In this document: piece after piece, positions 8,949-17,451 of the stretch
Layout of the letters: the number at the start of each line of letters is the position of its first letter
How positions within the stretch are numbered: position 1 is the first letter of the stretch
Assembly (NCBI GenBank): GCA_934489735.1
Contig: CAKSSR010000002.1
Location: 62,001-126,000, forward strand
Origin: an uncultured Eubacteriales bacterium
Lineage (GTDB): Bacteria > Bacillota > Clostridia > Oscillospirales > Acutalibacteraceae
DNA length: 64,000 bases
Direction of reading: 5' to 3'
Made by a program: the position numbers and the translations under genes
Notes under the pieces: model-generated
Told to the model about the DNA's origin: nothing
Database searches by the model: none
What the model saw: only the letters and a program-made list of their open reading frames with translations

Positions 8949-9740
8949 TCACCACCTAACGAAAAATATAATAGATTTATATTTCAAAAACAAACTTATC
9001 CTTTGCCTTAATAAAATAAGTTCTCCAATAAATCTATCCTTTGCACTAGTATTACAAAATCTTCTAAAATCTTTCTTATATATCTCAAATCTTTTCAAAG
9101 ACTTATCCATAGTTGATTTTTCATTCATAAAGAAGTTCTGTTCGATTCTCACATCATTCAATATTTCTATCTTTTTTGATCTTTTTTTCATATCTCTGAT
9201 AAAATTATGGTCAACTGAATCTAAGAAATATCCCTCATCGTATTTATAATCTTTAAAGACCGATAAATTTATTGCCATTCCGCTATTAATTCCTGAAATT
9301 TTCTCTAAATTTATATTATTTATATCACTTATTCTTTTTGATCTTACTCCTTCCATATAGGAAGGTGACAGTAATCCAACCTTATCATATACAAGTGGCA
9401 AATAAATATCAGATATATCATCTCTATATAATATATCTCTTATCTTTTCAAAATATTCTTGATTTACATTTGTATCATCATCAAATAAGCAAACAATTCC
9501 TTCCTTTTCTCGTATGGTATCGATTGCTTGATTATATGCCTTAGAGAGTCCCTTATTTCCCCTCATATTTATATAATCAATGTCAGCACTGTTCAAATTC
9601 TTACTAAAACGATCTTCAGTACTATTGTCACATACAATTATATTTATTTCTTTTATTTCTTTCAGGCAATTATATGTGACAGATTCCTCCAAATCTTTAT
9701 TATATAATACTATAATCGCATATATTTTCTTATTGCTCAT
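8949..9740 (-). CDS. Glycosyltransferase family 2 (rhamnosyltransferase-like)
   Basis: 263 residues. The GT-A fold begins with I-I-V-L-Y-N-K at residue 9. The nucleotide-sugar motif I-V-C-D-N-S-T is followed by R-G-N-K-G-L-S-K-A-Y-N-Q and the metal-binding F-D-D-D-T. R/G-N-x-G-[IL]-[AS]-x-A-x-N is characteristic of WbbL/RfbF-type rhamnosyltransferases, so dTDP-rhamnose is the likely donor. The acceptor cannot be read from sequence. Ten bases separate it from the upstream glycosyltransferase gene. Confidence 0.8.
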   Translation of the reverse strand: MSNKKIYAIIVLYNKDLEESVTYNCLKEIKEINIIVCDNSTEDRFSKNLNSADIDYINMRGNKGLSKAYNQAIDTIREKEGIVCLFDDDTNVNQEYFEKIRDILYRDDISDIYLPLVYDKVGLLSPSYMEGVRSKRISDINNINLEKISGINSGMAINLSVFKDYKYDEGYFLDSVDHNFIRDMKKRSKKIEILNDVRIEQNFFMNEKSTMDKSLKRFEIYKKDFRRFCNTSAKDRFIGELILLRQRISLFLKYKSIIFFVRW

Positions 9741-9749
9741 AACAATGTC

Positions 9750-10445
9750 CTACCTAAATAGTAAATTTTTTATCAAATTAACCCTCCATATCAACATCTG
9801 TGCGACTCCGGCATGTTTATCAGAAGTAACATTACCTCCATGTTCTATATGACTTATTAACTTATCCTTAACAAATTTCACCTTACCATATCTTTCTGCC
9901 ATAATACCTATCCACTGGTCATGCATAGGTATATCTTTTGGAAACGGTAATATTTTATCAACGAAGTCTTTTTTCACTGCCATGCAACAGCCCATATAAG
10001 AATTTCTTAATATATTACTAAATATTCCCTTTTTTACTTTCCGTCTGTCAAAGAATGATTCATTTATTATAACTAAGTCCTTATTACATATATAAGCATC
10101 ATGCATTATCATATCCACATCATCTTTTTCAAACTCAGCCAGAATCTTTTTTACTTTGTTTGGAAGCCATATGTCATCTTGATCGCTCAAAAAGATATAC
10201 TTATTCTTGCAATATTTTATAGCATTCTGAAAGTTTGATACAACTCCCTTACTAGGTCCTAGCACAACCTTAATTCTGCTATCCCTCGATGACATATCGC
10301 TTAAAATTTTCATGGTCATGTCTTTACTTTTATCAACCGATACAATTATTTCATCATTATCTTCCAATTGATTTAAAATTGAATCAATTTGTCTCTCAAT
10401 AAACTGTTCTCCGTTATATGCAGCCAAAGCAACTGAAACTTCCAT
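9750..10445 (-). CDS. Glycosyltransferase family 2, short form
   Basis: 231 residues with the N-terminal GT-A signature A-A-Y-N-G-E-x-F-[IL]-x-x-Q-[IL]-x-S-[IL]-L-x-Q and the S-D-Q-D-D-I-W metal site. P-M-H-D-Q-W follows at about 190, the conserved HD[WQ]W element of this GT2 subfamily. Its closest relative in the window is the 348-residue enzyme at 11043-12089, with which it shares these motifs. It is shorter and lacks that protein's C-terminal extension. Confidence 0.82.
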   Translation of the reverse strand: MEVSVALAAYNGEQFIERQIDSILNQLEDNDEIIVSVDKSKDMTMKILSDMSSRDSRIKVVLGPSKGVVSNFQNAIKYCKNKYIFLSDQDDIWLPNKVKKILAEFEKDDVDMIMHDAYICNKDLVIINESFFDRRKVKKGIFSNILRNSYMGCCMAVKKDFVDKILPFPKDIPMHDQWIGIMAERYGKVKFVKDKLISHIEHGGNVTSDKHAGVAQMLIWRVNLIKNLLFR

Positions 10446-10454
10446 AATAATAAA

Positions 10455-11024
10455 CTACTCTTCTCTCATCAAATGATTCTTATATATTTCAAAGGTCTGT
10501 TGCTTATTATCTTTTTCCGATAATAAAATATCCATTCCTTCTTCTATTGGCCAATGAATATTTATGTCTTTATCGTTCCATATTATACCAGATTCGCTGC
10601 TTGGGTCATAAAAGTTAGTACATTTATATACAAACTCTGCTTCATCTGACATAACTAAAAAGCCATGAGCAAATCCTTCTGGAATATAAAATTGTTTCTT
10701 ATTCTCGTCACTTAATATAACAGATGTCCATTTTCCAAATGTTTCGCTATCAGGTCTTAAGTCAACTGCTACATCAAACACTTTTCCCTTAATAACTCTA
10801 ACCAATTTCCCTTGAGGATTATTGACTTGAAAGTGCAGTCCCCTTAGGACACCCTTCTTTGATTTAGATTGATTATCTTGAACGAATGTCATTTTCAAAC
10901 CATTTTGTGAAAATTCATTATAATTATAAGTTTCCATAAAATAGCCTCTATCGTCTCCAAATAAAGTTGGTTCTATTACAAAAACATCTTTTATATCTGT
11001 TTCTAAAAACTTAAATTTTGACAA
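10455..11024 (-). CDS. rfbC: dTDP-4-dehydrorhamnose 3,5-epimerase
   Basis: 189 residues, the full family length. Landmarks are the cupin core with F-x-[ED]-x-Y, the invariant R-G-L-H-F-Q (catalytic His), F-D-V-A-V-D-L-R, F-Y-I-P-E-G-F-A-H-G-F and Y-K-[CV]-[TD]-x-x-Y. It epimerises C3 and C5 of dTDP-4-keto-6-deoxyglucose. It starts with TTG at 11024 after AAAGGAGGAA. It is separated from rfbA, rfbD and rfbB by a glycosyltransferase gene, so all four rhamnose genes sit in one operon but are not adjacent. Confidence 0.95.
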   Translation of the reverse strand: MSKFKFLETDIKDVFVIEPTLFGDDRGYFMETYNYNEFSQNGLKMTFVQDNQSKSKKGVLRGLHFQVNNPQGKLVRVIKGKVFDVAVDLRPDSETFGKWTSVILSDENKKQFYIPEGFAHGFLVMSDEAEFVYKCTNFYDPSSESGIIWNDKDINIHWPIEEGMDILLSEKDNKQQTFEIYKNHLMREE

Positions 11025-11042
11025 ATTAAATTCCTCCTTTTT

Positions 11043-12089
11043 TCACATTATCTTAAATTTTGATGACTTTTTATCAAACATTTTAAGAAAAAGCTTATCA
11101 AGTCTCATTGCATATACCAAATCCTCAACTATTTTGATTGCACTTATATTTGGTCTCAGATAAGGATAATAAAGCCACGATCTAAACCATCTAAGAAAGT
11201 GTCCCTTTACTAGTTCTTTCTCTCTTAAACGAACATACTTTATAAACTTTTTCATATATTTGTTTGCTTTTGCATCAGGAGTGATATAATGAGTATCAAA
11301 AAATTTAGCCAATTTCAATTGTCCATCTAATATTTTCATTGCATTTTTTCTATTTTTCAATACTCTCTTCACTTGACTTAAAATGCTACTAGAATTCATT
11401 ACTTGAAGTCCTATAGTATTCATATTATGGATTCTATATTTCATTAAGCATTTGTTATAGAAATATAGTCCTCCAAGTCTTGCTGCGTAGATATTTATTT
11501 CAAGATCATGAGGAATAATAAATGATGCATGATCTATATAATAATCTTTAAGTGAGTCTGTAAATGCAATCGTACAGCCAGGTGATATGTTTGATCTAAG
11601 TACTTCCAATTCTGATATCTTATTTATACTATTTCTTGGCAACTTCCTAAATATCAGTCGATTATTGCAAGTATTTTTCTTCTCTGTGCTGAAAATTTCA
11701 TTGTCATTGGAATCAATAAATCTAAAAGATGTATTCACGGCTAAAGCATCTTCATTTTCATCAAATATTCTTTCTATTTCTGATACTTTATTATCATCCC
11801 AAATATCATCTTGATCACTTAAAAATATGATATTCCCCGTCGTCTCGCTTATTGATTTATAAAAATTCTTAACAAATCCTAAATTTTCACTATTGACTAT
11901 CACTTTCCAACCGCTCAACTTATGACTCTTTATAAATTTTGATATTATCTCAACAGTTTTGTCAGTCGAGCAGTCATCATGTATTATTACCTCATCAACC
12001 TTTCTTCTTTGGTTAATCATAGATAACAGTTGCTTTTCTATGTACTTCTCTCCATTATACGTGGTCATAGCTACTGAAATCTTATTCAT
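11043..12089 (-). CDS. Glycosyltransferase family 2 (rhamnan/surface polysaccharide type)
   Basis: 348 residues. The N-terminal GT-A domain (about 1-220) has M-T-T-Y-N-G-E-K-Y-I, H-D-D-C-S-T-D and S-D-Q-D-D-I-W, followed by a conserved H-D-L-E acceptor-side motif. The C-terminal 120 residues are basic and helical and may hold the enzyme at the membrane (R-W-F-R-S-W-L-Y-Y-P). It overlaps the end of rfbB by 8 bases, and GGAGAG precedes the ATG. The sugar donor is probably dTDP-rhamnose, judged from context only. Confidence 0.82.
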   Translation of the reverse strand: MNKISVAMTTYNGEKYIEKQLLSMINQRRKVDEVIIHDDCSTDKTVEIISKFIKSHKLSGWKVIVNSENLGFVKNFYKSISETTGNIIFLSDQDDIWDDNKVSEIERIFDENEDALAVNTSFRFIDSNDNEIFSTEKKNTCNNRLIFRKLPRNSINKISELEVLRSNISPGCTIAFTDSLKDYYIDHASFIIPHDLEINIYAARLGGLYFYNKCLMKYRIHNMNTIGLQVMNSSSILSQVKRVLKNRKNAMKILDGQLKLAKFFDTHYITPDAKANKYMKKFIKYVRLREKELVKGHFLRWFRSWLYYPYLRPNISAIKIVEDLVYAMRLDKLFLKMFDKKSSKFKIM

Positions 12090-13149
12090 TATCTACTCTC
12101 CTATACATTTTTTCATAATAATCTTGATATTCTCCACTGGTTACATTGTCCATCCATTCTTTGTTATCCAAGTACCACTTTATAGTCTTTTTAATTCCTA
12201 CTTCAAATGTCGTCTCCGGATACCAAGACAAGTCCCTTTTTATTTTTTCTGGATCTATTCCATATCTCTTGTCATGACCTTTCCTGTCCTCTATATGCTT
12301 TATTAATGCATCTGATACAGTTTCGTCAACATTTTCTTTTATATAGTCTATAATCCTATTGACTATGTCAATATTTGTTCTCTCGTTGTGACCTCCGATG
12401 TTATAAACTTCTCCTATCGTTCCATTTCTTAAAACCATGTCTATTGCTTTACAGTGGTCTTCAACATATAACCAATCTCTGATATTTAGTCCGTCCCCGT
12501 AGACAGGTAAGTCCTTATGATTTAATGCATTGTTTATCATAAGTGGTATTAATTTCTCTGGGAATTGATATGGCCCGTAATTATTTGAACAACGTGTGAT
12601 ATTTATTGGGAATCTAAAGGTATCAAAATAAGCCTTCACCAACATGTCTGCTGACGCTTTGCTTGCTGAATATGGACTATGTGGACTTAATGGAGTCGTC
12701 TCGGTAAAATATCCCGTCTCCCCCAAAGATCCGTACACTTCATCGGTTGATACTTGTAAAAATTTGCATCCCTCTCTATAACTATCGTCTCCAATTTTCC
12801 AATAATTCTTAGCTATATTCAAAATATTAAAAGTGCCTTCTATGTTTGACTTAAGAAAAATTTCTGGATTTGTAATACTTCTGTCAACATGACTCTCCGC
12901 TGCGAAGTTCACTACGTAATCTACGTCATTTTCTTCAAAGATCTTTTCTATCTTCTCTTTGTCGCATATATTTGCATGATAAAATTTATATCTCTCATTG
13001 TTCTGAACTGCTTTTAAGTTTTCTAAGTTACCTGCATATGTCAAAGCATCAACGTTTATTATTTTTATATCCTCGTACTTGTTTATCATATAATTAATAA
13101 AATTAGAGCCTATAAATCCTGCTCCACCTGTCACTAAATAAGTCTTCAT
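12082..13149 (-). CDS. rfbB: dTDP-glucose 4,6-dehydratase
   Basis: 355 residues of an extended short-chain dehydrogenase. The NAD-binding loop is V-T-G-G-A-G-F-I-G-S-N-F (residues 5-16). F-A-A-E-S-H-V-D-R-S follows, then the catalytic S-T-D-E-V-Y-G and Y-S-A-S-K-A-S. It converts dTDP-glucose to dTDP-4-keto-6-deoxyglucose, step two of dTDP-L-rhamnose synthesis. It follows rfbD by one base and its ribosome binding site lies within the end of rfbD. Confidence 0.96.
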   Translation of the reverse strand: MKTYLVTGGAGFIGSNFINYMINKYEDIKIINVDALTYAGNLENLKAVQNNERYKFYHANICDKEKIEKIFEENDVDYVVNFAAESHVDRSITNPEIFLKSNIEGTFNILNIAKNYWKIGDDSYREGCKFLQVSTDEVYGSLGETGYFTETTPLSPHSPYSASKASADMLVKAYFDTFRFPINITRCSNNYGPYQFPEKLIPLMINNALNHKDLPVYGDGLNIRDWLYVEDHCKAIDMVLRNGTIGEVYNIGGHNERTNIDIVNRIIDYIKENVDETVSDALIKHIEDRKGHDKRYGIDPEKIKRDLSWYPETTFEVGIKKTIKWYLDNKEWMDNVTSGEYQDYYEKMYRRVDNE

Positions 13150-13150
13150 G

Positions 13151-14038
13151 TTATATATCCTCTCTCAAATTGTTAATATAAGATCTTAATGCCTCATCCC
13201 ATGGTCTCATTTTGTTTCCGATAGTACTCTCCAGCATGAGATTCCTTAATGAAGAGTAACTTGGTCGCTTAGTCGGAGTCTTAAATTCTTCAGACGTGCA
13301 TGGAACAACCTTACAATTATACTTACCATATTCCTGTATCTTGCAAGCAAAATCAAACCAGGAGCATTCTCCTTCTCCTGTACAATGATACAATCCGTAT
13401 TCATCTGTCAATGCTATTTCTAAAATATGATAAGCTAAGTCGTTCGCGTTCGTAGGATTTCCAACCTGATCATTAACTACCTTAACAACTTCTAATTTAT
13501 TCATCAAATTTATCATAGTTTTGACGAAATTCTTACCAACGTACCCATATAGCCAAGACGTCCTGACTATAAAATGCTTCCTGCAGTTCTCAATTACATA
13601 TCTCTCGCCAAGGAATTTAGACTTTCCATATATCCCTAAAGGATTACATAAATCCCACTCGCAATATGGCTTATCATTATTTCCTCCAAATACATAGTCA
13701 GTAGATACATGCACAAGCTTACAGCCTACATTTTCGCAACATATGGCTAAATTTCTTGGTCCAATGGCATTTATTTTCATAGATGCTATGTAATTTTCTT
13801 CACAATTATCTACATCTGTCTTAGCTGCGCAATTAATTAATATATCCGGTTTCAATTCATTGATGAATTTTCTCACTTTTTCTAAATCAGTTATATCCAA
13901 TTCATCAACATCAGCATAAACAATCTCTGAATTATTATATGCTTCATCTATCTTTCCTATCTCACTCTTGCCCGAACTCAAAATACTTTTAAGCTCATTG
14001 CCTAATTGACCCTTAGAACCTGTAATCAAAATCTTCAC
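13151..14038 (-). CDS. rfbD: dTDP-4-dehydrorhamnose reductase
   Basis: 295 residues. The dinucleotide-binding loop is I-T-G-S-K-G-Q-L-G-N-E-L. N-C-A-A-K-T-D-V-D follows, then the S-T-D-Y-V-F-G and Y-G-K-S-K catalytic pair. It reduces the 4-keto group to give dTDP-L-rhamnose. It starts with GTG at 14038, overlapping the rfbA stop (GTGA), so translation is coupled. Upstream GAGGTGG provides the ribosome binding site. Confidence 0.95.
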   Translation of the reverse strand: MKILITGSKGQLGNELKSILSSGKSEIGKIDEAYNNSEIVYADVDELDITDLEKVRKFINELKPDILINCAAKTDVDNCEENYIASMKINAIGPRNLAICCENVGCKLVHVSTDYVFGGNNDKPYCEWDLCNPLGIYGKSKFLGERYVIENCRKHFIVRTSWLYGYVGKNFVKTMINLMNKLEVVKVVNDQVGNPTNANDLAYHILEIALTDEYGLYHCTGEGECSWFDFACKIQEYGKYNCKVVPCTSEEFKTPTKRPSYSSLRNLMLESTIGNKMRPWDEALRSYINNLREDI

Positions 14039-14901
14039 AGTCCAGCCACCTCAAATAAATATTTTCCATAATCGGTCATTTTAAATCTTTCTGCCTGTAC
14101 CAATAGTTGATCTCTGTCAATGAATCCGTTCCTGTATGCTATTTCTTCTATACAAGATATATATAGACCTTGTCTATTTTGAATAGTCGCAACAAAATTT
14201 GAAGCATTTAGAAGAGCCTTATGTGATCCTGTGTCTAACCATGCAGTTCCTCTGCCTAATAATTCTACCTTTAACTTCTTTCTTTTTAAGTACTCGTTAT
14301 TAACCGATGTAATTTCTAGCTCTCCTCTGGCAGATGGCATAACATTCTTAGCTATTTCTATAACATCATTATCATAGAAATACAGTCCAACAACTGCATA
14401 GTTTGACTTTGGCTTACTTGGCTTCTCTTCTATGGAAATAACATTCCCTTCTTTATCAAACTCAACCACGCCAAATTCCTTCGGATTGCTTACATGATAT
14501 CCAAAAACAGTTGCCCCTTCTTTAGATTGAGATGCCCTTTTTAATCTTTCACTCAAGCTATATCCAAAAAAGATATTGTCTCCTAAAATCAAGCAGACGC
14601 TATCGTTTCCAATAAAGTTCTCTCCAAGAATAAAAGCATCCGCAAGTCCTCTTGGCTTATCTTGAACAATATATTCAAATTTCATTCCAATTTGGCTTCC
14701 GTCTCCTAGTAATTCCTTATATGTTGAAATGTCTCTCGGTGTCGAAATTATTAATACTTCCCTTATTCCTGCTAACATTAATGTCGACAGAGGGTAATAT
14801 ATCATAGGTTTGTCATAAATAGTTAGTATTTGTTTAGAAACAGCTATAGTTGATGGATAGAGTCTTGTTCCAGCTCCACCCGCAAGAATAATACCTTTCA
14901 T
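14035..14901 (-). CDS. rfbA: Glucose-1-phosphate thymidylyltransferase
   Basis: 288 residues, standard length. G-G-A-G-T-R-L-Y-P is followed by S-K-Q-I-L and D-K-P-M-I-Y-Y-P-L-S-T-L-M-L-A-G-I, then L-G-D-N-I-F-F-G, E-E-K-P and W-L-D-T-G-S. This is the first enzyme of dTDP-rhamnose synthesis, joining dTTP and glucose-1-phosphate, and it is normally feedback-inhibited by dTDP-rhamnose. It is the first gene of the leftward nine-gene polysaccharide operon, behind a consensus promoter. Confidence 0.96.
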   Translation of the reverse strand: MKGIILAGGAGTRLYPSTIAVSKQILTIYDKPMIYYPLSTLMLAGIREVLIISTPRDISTYKELLGDGSQIGMKFEYIVQDKPRGLADAFILGENFIGNDSVCLILGDNIFFGYSLSERLKRASQSKEGATVFGYHVSNPKEFGVVEFDKEGNVISIEEKPSKPKSNYAVVGLYFYDNDVIEIAKNVMPSARGELEITSVNNEYLKRKKLKVELLGRGTAWLDTGSHKALLNASNFVATIQNRQGLYISCIEEIAYRNGFIDRDQLLVQAERFKMTDYGKYLFEVAGL

Positions 14902-14948
14902 AGAACTTATTAAATCCTTTCAATTTTAAAATTTCAAAAACACTTTGT

Positions 14949-14977
14949 ATTATAATACTCATTATACAAATTGTCAA
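14949..14977 (-). promoter_or_regulatory. Consensus promoter of the polysaccharide operon
   Basis: On the minus strand TTGACA (14977-14972), 17 bases, then TATAAT (14954-14949); both boxes are perfect. It lies 48 bases upstream of the rfbA ATG. No second promoter is obvious inside the operon. Confidence 0.85.
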
Positions 14978-15077
14978 TTGTATTAATTTTTTAGTTTCAA
15001 AATATAGAAATATTCTAAATCTATTTACTCAGGTCATAAAATTTGCTATCATTATTTAAAAAAAGGAAGTGTGCAAG

Positions 15078-15635
15078 TTGAAAAAAGCTACCGTTTTATT
15101 CGGTTCCCCTCACAATGATGGCCATTCGTCAAAACTTTTAAGTTCTTTCTTATCCGGACTAAAAAATTATGATGTCAATGTAATCGATTCATATAAGGTT
15201 GGTATCAAACCATGTATCGATTGTAAGCATTGTATACAAAACAGTAAATGTTCTCTCAATGATTTCTCACAAATAGATGAATTTATCAGACTTTCTAGCT
15301 TAATTATCATAGCCACGCCTGTATATAATCTGTCCTTCCCTGCCCCTTTGAAGGCTATCTTTGACAGAATGCAGCTCTATTACTCCTATAAAGTGTCAAA
15401 TAAAAGAGTCATCCCTAAAAATGTCTCTAAAAAGTGCATTCTTCTTCTAACCTGTGGCAAAAGTCAACATCCTGCCATCGATATAATTAAAGAACAGTTA
15501 AAATTGATACTTCTTCCTCTTAATTCTAAGTTAGATTACAGCATTACGATAGAAAATACCGACAAAAACCTAAATTATGATAAAAAATTAAATGAGGCTG
15601 TTAATCTTGCTAAAAATTTAAGCCAGGAAACTTAA
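15078..15635 (+). CDS. Flavodoxin-family NAD(P)H-dependent FMN reductase with a Cys motif
   Basis: 185 residues from the TTG at 15078 (GGAAGTG 7 bases upstream; the in-frame GTG at 15069 overlaps that site). The flavodoxin-like fold has F-G-S-P-H-N-D-G-H-S-S-K-L for FMN phosphate and I-A-T-P-V-Y-N-L-S-F-P-A-P-L-K for the isoalloxazine side. Between them lies C-I-D-C-K-H-C-x5-C, as in iron-sulfur flavoprotein-like NADPH:FMN reductases. It may be a quinone, nitro-group or metal reductase; the substrate is unknown. It is divergent from rfbA and monocistronic. Confidence 0.78.
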   Translation: MKKATVLFGSPHNDGHSSKLLSSFLSGLKNYDVNVIDSYKVGIKPCIDCKHCIQNSKCSLNDFSQIDEFIRLSSLIIIATPVYNLSFPAPLKAIFDRMQLYYSYKVSNKRVIPKNVSKKCILLLTCGKSQHPAIDIIKEQLKLILLPLNSKLDYSITIENTDKNLNYDKKLNEAVNLAKNLSQET

Positions 15636-15666
15636 ATTAAGTCGCCTGACCCCTAAAAAATCATTA

Positions 15667-16362
15667 TTAATCCTTACGTCTCCCTGACGCTAGGAAGATA
15701 AATCTAAACAAGTTCATAATTGAAGTAAATGTCGCTGCAACATAAGTAAACGCTGCCGCAGATAATACTTTCCTTGCCCCACTCAATTCTTCCTCATCCA
15801 AGATGTTCATTTCCTCTAAGGTTACTAAAGCTCTCTTGCTTGCATTGATTTCCACCGGAAGATTAATCAATTCAAACAAAACGCATGCGCTGAATAAAAT
15901 TATTCCTAAATATATTATAAAGTCAAATTCAACTGGTAATAAAAATCCTATAAATATCAATGGGAATGATAAACTTGAGCTAAAATTTACAACCGGGACT
16001 AAAGCTCCTCTTAATTTCATCGGACTGTACTGTTGATGTTTTTGAATTGCATGCCCAGACTCATGCGCTGCTACCCCTACGGCTGAGATAGATGAACTAT
16101 TATATACATTTTCCGATAGTCTTATAATATCATCTCTTGGATCGTAGTGATCGTTAAAATTCCCTAAGATTTTCGTCACTCCCACTTGGGATATGCCATT
16201 GTATGATAATATTCTATCTGCTACTTCCCTCCCAGTAATATTCCTTTTGCTTCTTATTCCTGAGTACTTTTTAAATGTTGACTTGACTTTTATTTGAGCA
16301 AATATAGAAATTATCAATGCCGGCACGATAAATATTAAATATGTGTAGTCAAAATAATACAT
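15667..16362 (-). CDS. YugP-type membrane zinc metallopeptidase
   Basis: 231 residues with the zinc-binding H-E-S-G-H-A-I-Q sequence at about residue 110. Membrane segments lie at about 5-22, 125-145, 148-168 and 205-225. G-R-E-V-A-D-R-I-L and the N-x-N-D-H-Y-D-P-R-D pattern (here NFNDHYDPRDDIIRLS) are standard YugP features. It is a predicted integral membrane protease of unknown substrate. It sits 4 bases after fmt, the conserved Firmicutes arrangement, and its ribosome binding site is inside the fmt stop region. Confidence 0.88.
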   Translation of the reverse strand: MYYFDYTYLIFIVPALIISIFAQIKVKSTFKKYSGIRSKRNITGREVADRILSYNGISQVGVTKILGNFNDHYDPRDDIIRLSENVYNSSSISAVGVAAHESGHAIQKHQQYSPMKLRGALVPVVNFSSSLSFPLIFIGFLLPVEFDFIIYLGIILFSACVLFELINLPVEINASKRALVTLEEMNILDEEELSGARKVLSAAAFTYVAATFTSIMNLFRFIFLASGRRKD

Positions 16363-16366
16363 GATG

Positions 16367-17299
16367 TCACTTCCCTAAAAAAGAATTAACGTCTATTTTA
16401 TGTCCGTTGATAAAGTCATTGATACTCATTCTTTTCTTTCCTTCAAATTGGACTTCAATTATCTCTATGGACGTATCATTTCCGCAACCAACTGTAAATG
16501 GATCTAAACTTATTATCATCCCTGGATCACCCGACTTGACATCTGATACCCTGGAACTATATATTTTTAAACTCTTTCCTTCCAGTATCGTACTTGCACA
16601 TGGCCATGGATTAAGCCCTCTTATCATATTATGAATCTCATTAGATGATTTATTCCAGTCTATAATAGAATACGTCTTATCTAGCATTGGCGCATATGTA
16701 GCTTCGTCATTGTTCTGCTTTTCCCTTGGATTGGTCCCAGCTTCCACTTGCTTTAATGTCTTTATCAATAAGTCAGCCCCGACACTAGCTAACCTTCCAA
16801 AAAGCTCACCAGACGTTTCATTTTCTCCAATTTCTACTTCTTCTTTGAGAATTATGTCGCCCGTGTCCATTCCTTCGTCCATATACATGGTCGTAATGCC
16901 TGTAACTTTCTCTCCATTTATTACAGACCATTGAATCGGTGCCGCCCCTCTGTACTTTGGTAATAAGGATCCGTGAACGTTAATACATCCTAACTTAGGT
17001 ATATCAAGCACAGCCTTTGGCAATATCTTTCCATATGCAACCACTACGATAACGTCTGGCTGATAATTCTTGATTATATCTACAATTTCATCATTTCTAA
17101 GACTCTTTGGCTGATGTACATCTATCCCTTGTTCCATTGCAAATACTTTAGTCTCCGGTGGCATTAATATTTGCTTGCGACCCTTTGGTTTGTCCGGTTG
17201 ACAAAATAATGCACATATATCATACTTCTCTTCATATAGCCTCTTAAAGCATGTCAAAGCAAACTCTGGCGTCCCCATAAATAAAACTTTCACTTGCAT
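16367..17299 (-). CDS. fmt: Methionyl-tRNA formyltransferase
   Basis: About 310 residues. The core V-L-F-M-G-T-P-E-F-A begins the Rossmann-like domain. The catalytic N-V-H-G-S-L-L-P-K-Y-R-G-A-A-P-I and D-E-G-M-D-T-G-D-I supply Asn, His and Asp. The C-terminal OB-like domain (about 205-311) binds tRNA. It formylates Met-tRNAfMet. Three clustered starts exist: GTG 17302, ATG 17299 and GTG 17293. Spacing to AAAGGTG favours 17293, which would give the classic MKVLFMGTPEF start. No def or priA is next to it here. Confidence 0.95.
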   Translation of the reverse strand: MQVKVLFMGTPEFALTCFKRLYEEKYDICALFCQPDKPKGRKQILMPPETKVFAMEQGIDVHQPKSLRNDEIVDIIKNYQPDVIVVVAYGKILPKAVLDIPKLGCINVHGSLLPKYRGAAPIQWSVINGEKVTGITTMYMDEGMDTGDIILKEEVEIGENETSGELFGRLASVGADLLIKTLKQVEAGTNPREKQNNDEATYAPMLDKTYSIIDWNKSSNEIHNMIRGLNPWPCASTILEGKSLKIYSSRVSDVKSGDPGMIISLDPFTVGCGNDTSIEIIEVQFEGKKRMSINDFINGHKIDVNSFLGK

Positions 17300-17451
17300 C
17301 ACCTTTCTAATAAATTACTTAATTATATGCTACCATGCCTTATCAAATATGTCAATCCACTTTGTGTTCCATTGAATTTCTATTGGCTTTTGTTACCTTT
17401 TCCTTCCCTTTTTCGAATCTTTTTCTTTCTTCTCCTTCTCTTTTTCTGCCT

